Source: Flectonema sp. DT1601 (lineage: Eukaryota; Euglenozoa; Diplonemea; Diplonemida; Diplonemidae). Taken from it: 64,000 nucleotides of DNA. Position 1 is the stretch's first letter; the number at the start of each line of letters is the position of its first letter. Positions 32,595 to 40,859 of the stretch are shown one piece after another. Below the pieces are notes generated by a model. It saw only the letters and a list, made by a program, of their open reading frames with translations. It was not told where the DNA came from and searched no databases. Where the stretch lies: the NCBI GenBank assembly GCA_964019425.1, contig OZ025792.1, positions 1,417,025 through 1,481,024 of the forward strand, given 5' to 3'. A program made the position numbers and the translations under genes.

Positions 32595-32996
32595 AGAGCA
32601 TCTCCCTGCTATCCTCATATCCCCACAATAATATTATACCTTTTCATTTTCTCTTTCCTTTTCTGGTCTTTTTTTTTTCTTTTTTTCCTTTTTCATACAA
32701 CGTTTTTTATTTATATTTTTTTTTTTTTTTTTTTTCATGTTTGATTATTTCCTCTTCATATTTTTCTTTTTCTATTCTTTCTTTTTTTTTTTTTTTTTTT
32801 TTTTCTCTGCCTCTCTCTCAATTCTGTTCGTTTCTTTGAAACGAAAATTCATTTGAATATTATTCCTTGGTCAGCAACCATCATTGTCGCCCTTTGGGCC
32901 TGTTAAAAAAAATAAAAAATAAAAAGAAAGTTTACATCGGGAATAGGGCAGGAGCCAAAAGCTCCCAGTCCGTTACTTCCCACTTTATCGAAATTC
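32595..32996 (+). other. 3' terminal block of L with conserved hairpin
   Basis: Unique sequence CATCTCCCTGCTATCCTC, long pyrimidine tracts, CCCTTTGGGCCTGTTAA, then hairpin GGAGC-CAAAA-GCTCC (32951-32965), CAGTCC, GTTACTTCCCAC and TTTATCGAAATTC at the junction. It probably serves as the RT recognition site. It recurs in L2, L3 and L5. Confidence 0.75.
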
Positions 32997-32999
32997 GGT

Positions 33000-33570
33000 T
33001 CGGAGTATGAATAAATCATTGGAGTCGTTGATTATGAAATGGGAGTACACGACGAAAAGGATTAGCTCTGACGATATTGAACGAAGGGTCAAATCAGGGA
33101 TGTTGTTTGAGAAGGCAGTGAGGATGGCAGAGGTTGATGCAACATTTGTGGACGCTTCCTTAGAGGGATGGGGAGGTGTTGTAGTAGAACAGTCAGGTGC
33201 CCTTACTGTTGTAGGCGACATTTGGAGGCAAGAAAAAGGACTTCACATTAATATTCTCGAGGCAAAGGCTTTGCTTAATACTTTGTTAGCGTTGGACTTG
33301 TGGGATCTAAAAGGATTTAGGCTTGATATCAGGGTAGACAATACTTCTGTTATGGGGGCAGTTAGGAAAAGATGCCAGAAGAACAAAATCCTGAATGATG
33401 TAGTTTTGGCAGTTTGGCTAATTTTTAAAAAGGTAGTTTTCAGTGTCAAGTATATTAAGTCTGCGTTGAATCCTGCAGACGGTCCTTCCAGAACTTCTAT
33501 GGGCCTACTTTCATCTGAGAAACTGCGATCTCAAGTCATACAAGCGGTGGGGCTGTTCTTCCGCACATAA
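33000..33570 (+). mobile_element. gag and RNase H parts of element P right of L1 (fossil)
   Basis: Begins with RSMNKSLESLIMKWEY, homologous to gag of M, and continues with RNase H-like VDASLEGWGG, HINILEAKALL and SALNPADGPSR. Part of element P; broken. Confidence 0.75.
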
Positions 33571-33617
33571 TTACACTTAATCTTAATATTTCAATATCAT
33601 TCTCTTTACTGGCGTTG

Positions 33618-34530
33618 GGGTGTTTCTTCTTGAGGTTCGCTATTGGTGTACCTGTTGTTTCTGGCTTGTTGCACCTCTTGCCTCGGTGTTTTTCAAAGTC
33701 TTGGGTAACCGACCTCTCGAAGATGCAACATTACCCCGACGTCAGTTGTTTGTGTTTAATCTCTTTAACATTATAATTATAATTTAGTATCCATTTATTT
33801 ATTCAGTCTTAATTACACAATATGGACGATGATGGTCATTCTCATAGTTTACTCAGGGAATGATCACCAAGTCCACTTTTGTGCCTTTTTCTTACTGTTT
33901 TTTACTTTAAAATTTTCTGGTTAAAAATACCAAAAATTGTGCCGTGACCGGGAATTGAACCCCCGACCACGGTTACGTAAGCGATTTAAGGTCGACGACC
34001 ATAACAACTCGGCTATGCAGGCTCTGGTACGTCGAAAATTTATTTATACTTATTACTTTTCTGTCCTAACGGAACGGAAAATGAAAAATGTCCTTCCTTA
34101 TCTAAAATGCACTCTGCACCTATTATGTTGGTTCAGCAGTGGCTTATCGAACTTATTAGCTCTCGTTGCACTGGTTAGCGCTGTGTTTGAGACGTTATAT
34201 TATATCGGTACACTTTTAACTAATATGTTACTTCCTTTCCTTAGCAAATTTTGCTCTTTTTGTTATTTCTCTAAAACAAAAGAATTTCCCACCCTCCCAC
34301 CCTGGGTGTTTCTTCTTGAGGTTCGCTATTGGTGTACCTGTTGTTTCTGGCTTGTTGCACCTCTTGCCTCGGTGTTTTTCAAAGTCTTGGGTAACCGACC
34401 TCTCGAAGATGCAACATTACCCCGACGTCAGTTGTTTGTGTTTAATCTCTTTAACATTATAATTATAATTTAGTATCCATTTATTTATTCAGTCTTAATT
34501 ACACAATATGGACGATGATGGTCATTCCAG
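33618..34530 (+). repeat. 3' terminal repeats B1-A2-B2 of element P
   Basis: B at 33618-33840, A at 33841-34285, B at 34286-34530. B starts GGTGTTTCTTCTTGAGG and ends GATGATGGTCATTC. Both B copies look identical. Confidence 0.85.
33940..34022 (-). pseudogene. tRNA-Leu-like module inside terminal repeat A2 of P
   Basis: Same sequence as 20921-21003: tRNA-Leu(UAA)-like on the strand opposite to the element, with a long variable arm and weak acceptor pairing. Confidence 0.6.
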
Positions 34531-35634
34531 CGCATGAGCCATGTCCACTGGGTTTCCTCCATATCTTATCGTGACTGCTGAGAACGGATCGTTCTTCGAT
34601 GAATGCTTCAGCAGCCTTCCCAACACAATCTCGTCGACTACTTCGCCGATCGACATTAATCCCATTATATGAGAAATCGCGCCCCTTTTTATTGAGTGGG
34701 CTGAATATTTTTCCATGCCCTTTTCCTTCTTCCACATTGCATCGAGACCTCTCGTCGTCACCTTTGTAAGACTCACGAAATCTCCCATCACCTGCAGACC
34801 CTGTGCAATCTCCAGAGTAAGAAATCCCTTTATCACTACCCATCTGGACGGCCTGAATGGATCTTCCCTTCGCCCCTTCGGGACATCCCACCAGTCTACA
34901 ACTATTTCCTTCGCAGAAATGGAAATAAAATTCTGCTTCCCCAGTTTCCATACTTCTCCCCATCTTGCTGCCGTCTTCCACGCGATCAGTAAACCAGTCC
35001 TTAGGTTCACATCTTGTCTCATCGACCATGCAATCAAGCTGGGGCGATCTATTGGTTTTGCTTGTTCCAACGGAATCGCCGCTCCGTCTGCTCTCAACGC
35101 CGCTGCTAATTGTTTCAATGTCTCGTTCGCCAATCCCATTCTCTTTAGCATTCCTGAAAAGGCTTTGGCGTACGCTAGCATTCCCTGCTTTGACACCTTC
35201 GTCGCCGTCACAAATAACGCTACCGTATCCTGGTTTACCGGGACGTCGTTCCGTTCTACCCAAATCAGCAGTCGGTCCCAAAGACACTGCCTGTTGCGCA
35301 TCGTACTTTGAGCCCATATCCTCCCTGCTATCCGCTCCAGTGTCAGCAACGAATCGTTCAGATCCGATGTGAACTCTTTGTTCCGTCCTTTTTGGATTCT
35401 CCTCACCTGATCTTCTATTTGATTTTTCATCAGGCTTCCAAATAGAGTTGAAACCTCGGCGCCTTCCGAACTCCTTATTTTCTCTCCCATCTCTATTATT
35501 CGGTCTGGAACAGATACTACTTCTTCTAACAACTTGCTTTTCTGGGAGGACACTCGCTTTTCTCCACCTGGACCTCCCAACTCCATCAATTTCGATAGAA
35601 TTTCGCGGCTCCAACACCGCTTTACTTGCAACAA
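34522..35634 (-). mobile_element. Tyrosine recombinase part of element M (fossil)
   Basis: About 370 residues. Tyrosine-recombinase motifs: AARWGEVW for the first Arg, HSIKRGA for the HxxR box, and IRYGGNP with the probable nucleophilic Tyr. It lies directly after gag on the minus strand, as in VIPER. Confidence 0.8.
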
Positions 35635-35649
35635 GGGGCTGGCCTCGGT

Positions 35650-36900
35650 TCACTTTTGACCTTTGCCAGCCCCCCCAACGTTTCCCTGATATCCATTACT
35701 AAAATTACTTCTATTCCTGAAATTATTTTGCGGATTCCAACTCCCCAAGCTTCTCCCCTTTCCTCCTTTTCCGCCCCTTTCGCTCTTCGCCTTCTTTTCT
35801 GCCTCGATTTCTGCCAGTTTTACTGCCTTGTCGAATGTCTTTCCTGACTTGACAAGTTGTTCAATTACATCTGCGCCGATTCGCTTCGTTAAATATTCCC
35901 ATTTTAAAATGAGACATTCTAGCGATTTATTCATACTACGTATCAGCGGCTTTGAATGTATCCAATCCGTCGATGTCTCTGACATCGCTTGGATGTTGTC
36001 TCTTACAACACCGAATGCGTGTTTTACTTCACGCACCTCCCTTGTTTCCAGCTTTCCGCTGTGTGCCGCCCAGTACTTACTGTCGAGTTTGGCTATTAGC
36101 CTATCGGCATCGCCTCGTGCCAATATCTCCCTCCATTGCAACACGTTTGTTGCGTCTGCAGCCAATTCGAGCTCTATACACTCGATGTTTTCCGGCGTGA
36201 ACGGACATACCTCCCCTCCTGTTTTCTTCCTCAACATATCGTCCCTCTGCTGGATCTGCACCTGACACATTTGCTGGTTCTGTGCCAGCAATGTTAACAC
36301 ACTCTGTAATGTGTCTCCGACCTGCGGTATGTGTTGCTGTGTTACTATTTGCGGTTGCGGTACTTGCGTTTGCGATAACGTAGTTGCTAATCTTAGTTCC
36401 ATTTCTTCTACTTTGCGATTCATCATCTCAAACTTTGAGATATTCTCATTTTCCACACGTTGCGCCCACATATTCCAGTACACATCTTTCGATATCACAT
36501 GTGCATACTCGAATCCGACATGCGGAAAATCAAATGTTTCGTCAGCACCAATATGCTGATATACCCCCCGTAACAAGCTAGTTTTTCTAGACAATGTTAC
36601 TTTTACTTTTCTAATACCCCCCAAAATTTCCCTAGAGAGTAAACCGCAATACCATACCCATTCAGATTCGCCTTCGCGTCTCATCATATAAACCGCATCA
36701 CTTCCGATTAATGCTGACGCATTTTCCGTCATCATCTCTACTGACATTTTCCTGCTCGGGTCCCAAAAAGTCCCCGCTTCCCCTATCGTGGCTCTTGGCG
36801 ACTGAGCCCTTGCATTTCTCATCTCCTCCATAGTCACTGAGTCCAGGTCGATAGCCGCCTCGACATGCGGGATCTCAACAATAGGTGGTGTGGAAGTCAT
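35650..36900 (-). mobile_element. gag part of element M (fossil)
   Basis: A 416-residue gag-like protein with a Lys/Gly/Arg/Asn-rich C-terminus (GGKGGKGRSLG, NNFRNRSNFSNG) that may bind RNA. It starts directly after terminal repeat A1. No zinc knuckle is seen. Confidence 0.75.
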
Positions 36901-37362
36901 TTTATCAAAAAAGATTAAAGTTTAAGTAAGTTCAATGAGGATTAAGCAAAATTTGCTAAGGAAAGGAATTAATGTTTTAATTAATAATGTACTGATACAG
37001 AATAACATCTCAAACATAGTGATCACTTATGCAACGAGAGCTAAAAGATCGATATAGACATTCCTAATCCAAAGACTAGGGTGCAGAGTGCATTTCAGCT
37101 AAGGGAGGACCTTTTTCATTTTTCGTTCCGTTAGGACAGAAGAGTAATAAGTATAGAATAATTTTCGACGTACCAGAGCCTGCATAGCCGAGTGGATATG
37201 GTCGTCGACCGTAGATCGCTTGGGTAGCCGCGACACGGGTTCGATTCCTGGCGACGGCACAATTTTTGGGTTTTTCAACCAGAAAATTATTAAGAAGAAA
37301 ACAGTAAGGAAAGGGCACAAAATTGGACTTAGTGATCATTCCCTGAGTAAACTGAGAGTACT
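36901..37362 (-). repeat. 5' terminal repeat A1 of element M
   Basis: Matches A2 of M at about 17851-18300 without visible differences. The outer end (CTCAGTTTACTCAGGG on the minus strand) abuts R1. Confidence 0.8.
37178..37259 (+). pseudogene. tRNA-Leu-like module inside terminal repeat A1 of M
   Basis: Identical by eye to 18127-18208, with the anticodon-loop-like CGTAGAT (UAG) and T-arm ACGGGTTCGATTCCTGG. Confidence 0.6.
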
Positions 37363-37617
37363 ATGAACGATGAGAGATCCAGTGGGATCACTCAGGGTCT
37401 AGTAGAGACCACCAATGTTGTGCGTTGATAGGCAAGGTGACCAACCTTGACATTCTTTCTTTTCTCTCCTGTTGTGACAAACACAAAATACACACACAGC
37501 TTACAGTGTGTTCTTTGTGTATGTTTTCTTCAGGTGTGAGTAGTTTTTTTGTTCTTGCTCTTCAGGGAGGGCCTTAGCCAAAAGCTAACAGTCCAAATCT
37601 CACCTGGTAACTTAACT
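37363..37617 (+). mobile_element. LINE-like family R copy 1, right part with 3' end
   Basis: Resumes R at TACTATGAACGATGAGAG exactly where R1 stops at 17626 and ends with hairpin TTAGC-CAAAA-GCTAA, CAGTCC and AAATCTCACCTGG. The piggyBac transposase frame resumes directly afterwards. Confidence 0.75.
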
Positions 37618-38343
37618 CTTACCGATACAGATCCATCAGTACAACAAACTAATGGGTGGTGTTGACCTCGTAGACGGTATCAGGGGGAAGGCAAGAAGAA
37701 CTCTGATGACAAAACGCTGGACCCTGAAAGTCTTTCACTACTTGTTAGAGATTTCTATCTTCAATGTTTTCACCCTCCAAAAGAAGTCTGAAAAAGACGT
37801 CGGGACATATGCTCAGTTCAAAAAAAGGCTTATTGATCATGGAACACACCAAACTCACACAAAATGTCACTACCTACGAAAATTTGATATTTTTGGGGAC
37901 TGCAGTTCACGGATTTGTTCTCAAAAAAAGTAAGGTCATCGACTTCTTGTTCAAAAAGCGAGGTTTTCTTATGCATGGATCCCTGCTTCGAACAATATCA
38001 CGAAAATATTGACAAGTATTCAGCCCCTGTTTGCAACAACCATACCTTTGCTACACACAATCATATCCCACCGAAAAACATGAAACGGAAGCACTCTACT
38101 CCTACAACATTGCTAAAATCAAAGCGAACCCAGGGGTCCTAAGCAACAGTGTTTTTTTAGGCTGTTGTTGCATTTTCTCAAGTTATTTTGGCCCCCTTGC
38201 GGGCTGACCTCAGTTTTTTTTCAATGCGCGGGGGGGTGTCTTTCACCCTGTAATTTTTTTGTATTTTTCCCCACACCCCTTTTCCCCTTTGTCAAATTTT
38301 TCGATTTTTCAACAGGGTTTTTTGCCTCTTATTAAAGGGTTAA

Positions 38344-38972
38344 AGAAAAAAGCAGGCTAAGTCGCCTGAGCTGGCATCGCCAGAATATTTAACTTCACAT
38401 GGCAATGTCAGCTCGTGAAGGGATCCAGTTGGATCAAAGGTTTTCTCCCCCCACTCTATTTATCGTCATTGGTGCGCACCTTCGAACAGGAAGGCCAGTA
38501 ATAGGGAATGTACATTACCAAAACACTTCACCATTTGCTCACTGGTAGATGACTCAGCATTTTCAAAGAAATACACAACTTTTTCAAGTACGAATCTGAC
38601 ACCCATTTTCCCCCCTACAAAATGGGTGTCAATTTTCCAACCCCAAATTTAACCCTTGCAAATCTGACACCCATTTCCACCTACCATTTCTGACTGAGTA
38701 AATTCCCACCCATTTTTTCCAACTTACAAATTTCATACCCATTTTTCCTCTATCATCTTATGAGTGTTGATTTTTAGGCCTTTTTAAAACATAGATTACA
38801 TTTGCACCCATTTTTCCCATACCATTTTATGACTGAATATTTTTGTAACTATTTTTGACTTGACATTTTTTCCTTCACTTTTCTTCTATCCATTTCTGGT
38901 TGAGCAAAAAAATTACTTGTAAAAATGGTGTACATTTCTGGCCCACTTTTCTGGTTTTTCCGGTTTTCTGGT
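38344..38972. repeat. R-like remnant and degenerate ACCCATTTTT repeats
   Basis: About 38350-38440 resembles R in parts (GCAGGCTAAGTC, AACTTCACA, GGGATCCAGTTGGATCA). From 38590 to 38870 the motif (A)CACCCATTTTTCC recurs irregularly about seven times. No gene is recognised. Confidence 0.45.
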
Positions 38973-40318
38973 TTAAATCATTCTCCCAGGTGCAAATCTC
39001 TTCGCATTTCTCCTCCTAGTCATCTTATGTTCTTGCAATGCTTCCTGCTGACTTGGCTGCATCACAAACTCTCTCAAATGACTTGGTGCATCTGCTAACG
39101 CCCTTTCTGTTACAGCCCTTGCATCATCCTCCTCCCGCTCATTGTTATCATCGACCTCATTGTCAACACCCTCGATCTTTATGAGATCTTCGATGCGCAC
39201 CTTCGATTTGTCGTTCAGAGTTGCATTTGCCTTCATGATTGTCTTCACAATAAACATTCTCTTTGTCCACTTCTGTTTTGTTCCCTTGTCGAATATCGTT
39301 TTCTTGAATTTCGATAAAGTGGGAAGTAACGGACTGGGAGCTTTTGGCTCCTGCCCTATTCCCGATGTAAACTTTCTTTTTATTTTTATTTTTTTTTAAC
39401 AGGCCCAAAGGGCGACAATGATGGTTGCTGACCAAGGAATAATATTCAAATGAATTTTCGTTTCAAAGAAACGAACAGAATTAAGAGAGAGGCAGAGAAA
39501 AAAAAAAAAAAAGAAAGAAAAGAAAAGAAGAAAAAAAATGAAGAGGAAATAATCAAACATGAAAAAAAAAAAAAAAAAAAAAAATATATACCGTAATTAT
39601 AAATATCATGGTGTATAAAAAGTCTCCAAATCAGCAAAAAATGGCCAAATCTACCATCTTTATTATATCCAAAGTTTTTTTAGTACAATCATTCACAGAA
39701 AACACTTAGCAAAATTCGGATTCCAGAAAAAAAAAATTTTTTTTTTTTGACCTTTTTCTTTTGACTTTGGTACTAAATTATCGACATTTTGAACTGGTTA
39801 AAGTTCTACAGGCTGGTCTTGTGTACCAACCTGGTGGGGGATTGATAACTAATGTTGAAGTTGCTTCCAGATACTTATCAGGACAACATATCCACAAATA
39901 ACGTTGTTGGTAGCTGGTTGCACACCAGTCTTAATGAATGATGTCAAAATTCCTAAAAGCAGCAAGTAGTAGTCTAGACGAGGCCAACTACAACTAAGGA
40001 GTTCTTCTCCAATCGTTGTAATACACCGAGGTATGAGGTGCGGTATTAAGAAACATGAACTCATGTTCACAACTACAGACTTCAGGAGCTCGGGTGGATT
40101 TGCAGGATTGACAATACCTACTTTTATAAAACCAGCCATGATAGTATTTTTCGTAATACTATCAAGGGCTGTCACTATCCACCCAATTTGCGACTTCGTT
40201 TTTGTGAGCTCCTTCATCCATTTTGACATGGGTTCGGATTCAGGAGCTCCCTTTGGACCCTTCCCTTTCGCAGCGCGCTTTAAAGTTTCTATCAGCTTTT
40301 TGCTTTGGTTTTTTCAAC
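38973..40318 (-). pseudogene. Fragment of a pogo/Jerky-type DDE transposase, split by L3
   Basis: Minus-strand sequence at 39585-40318 includes WIVTALDSITKNTIMAGFIK followed by VGIVNP, which resembles the C-terminal end of DDE_1 (pogo/Tigger/Jerky) transposases (Ala...I...TI..GF.KxGI). After L3 the minus strand continues (39305-38973) with an acidic tail, EGVDNEVDDNNEREEDD, and a basic end. The catalytic core is not present and no TIRs were found. Confidence 0.4.
39306..39584 (-). mobile_element. LINE L copy 3, 3' end only, reverse orientation
   Basis: From the junction GAATTTCGATAAAGTGGG through the hairpin (GGAGC-TTTTG-GCTCC on the plus strand) to the CATG-poly(A) block, it is the reverse complement of the last 280 bp of L1. 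It is heavily 5'-truncated. Confidence 0.8.
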
Positions 40319-40649
40319 TTTTCCGGTCAAGACGCTAAACTGATTGTTTTTTTTTTCAAAATTAATAAAAAAGAATATAAAAAAAAATAAAAAAAAAAAG
40401 AATAAACAATGTTATCATTGTTTTTTTTTATCGTTCGACTTTGTTGACTAATTTCTATTTTCCATTTTTTTTCTTTTTAAAAATAAATAAAAAGAATTAA
40501 AATAAAAAAAAAAAAAAAGAATAAACAATGTTATCATTGTTTTTTTATCGATCGACTATGTCGATTACTTTCTATTTTCCGTACTGGTCAGGACGCTAAA
40601 CTGATTGTTTTTTCTTTAAAAATAAATAAAAAGAATAAAAAAAAAAAAA

Positions 40650-40740
40650 AAAAAGGAATAAACAATGTTATCATTGTTTTTTTTTTATCGATAAAAAAAA
40701 CAATGATAACATTGTTTATTCTTTTTTTTTTTTATTTTAA
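40650..40740. repeat. Palindromic junction between oppositely oriented L units
   Basis: The plus-oriented unit AACAATGTTATCATTGTT runs through T residues and ATCGAT into AAAAACAATGATAACATTGT, making a near-perfect palindrome centred on about 40689. Longer inverted homology extends on both sides because the arrays face each other. Confidence 0.8.
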
Positions 40741-40859
40741 ATTCTTTTTATTTATTTTTTAAAGAAAAAAAACGGAAAATAGAAATTAGTCGACAAAGTC
40801 GAACGATAAAAAAAAACAATGATAACATTGTTTATTCTTTTTTTTGTATTTTTTTATAT

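Larger units (their letters stand above)
22249..32996 (+). mobile_element. LINE L copy 1: RT, restriction-like endonuclease, coiled-coil tail and a 5.3-kb structured 3' region
   Basis: A non-LTR retrotransposon of the REL (R2/R4/NeSL-like) type, 5'-truncated: the open frame begins at the left junction inside gag of element P and gag resumes right after 32996. The coding region runs 22250-27708, interrupted only by R3 (24421-25047). After the TAA come about 5.3 kb of 3' sequence: a unique part, two units of about 225 bp, a unique part, 24 units of 120-150 bp, and a 3' end with a small hairpin. Copies at 15483, 39306 and 52199 share the same 3' end, which shows that the arrays belong to the transcript. 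The true 5' end and any N-terminal zinc fingers are not in the window. Confidence 0.8.
20827..34530 (+). mobile_element. VIPER/Ngaro-like tyrosine-recombinase retrotransposon P (fossil, broken)
   Basis: Second element of the same type, plus strand, inserted in M between its recombinase and RT parts. A1 is at 20827-21264 and B1-A2-B2 at 33618-34530. Parts seen are gag (21265-22248 and about 33000-33110) and RNase H (about 33140-33570). It carries LINE L1 (22249-32996) inside gag. A1 and A2, and B1 and B2, look identical by eye, so the insertion is recent. The A modules of P and M differ, so these are two subfamilies. Confidence 0.8.
17627..37362 (-). mobile_element. VIPER/Ngaro-like tyrosine-recombinase retrotransposon M (fossil, broken)
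   Basis: Outer limits of element M on the minus strand. It has split direct repeats: A1 at the 5' side (36901-37362) and B1-A2-B2 at the 3' side (17627-18525). Parts in order are gag (35650-36900), tyrosine recombinase (34522-35634), reverse transcriptase (19480-20826) and RNase H (19127-19531), the gag-YR-RT order known from trypanosomatid VIPER. It carries two insertions, R2 and element P. A1 and A2 look identical by eye, so M is young. It sits in R1 without a target duplication, as expected for a tyrosine recombinase. Confidence 0.8.
15108..38339 (+). mobile_element. piggyBac element 2, split by about 21.5 kb of nested insertions
   Basis: The left end TTAA (15104-15107) then CCCTTTAGCCC and the right end TTATTAAAGGG then TTAA (38340-38343) match as piggyBac termini. 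Transposase pieces lie in order on the plus strand: an acidic N-terminus at 15321-15482, a middle part at 16342-16920 (DKLYKIRSFW, then KEVHVFSTLPLEE) and the C-terminal part at 37617-38140 (LPIQIHQYNKLMGGVDLVDG, then a Cys-rich end). KEVHVFSTLPL matches KDVHLFSTLPL of piggyBac 1, so both belong to one family. Two insertions separate the pieces: L2 (15483-16341) and R1 with its cargo (about 16921-37617). In the middle part the frame is also broken. Confidence 0.8.
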
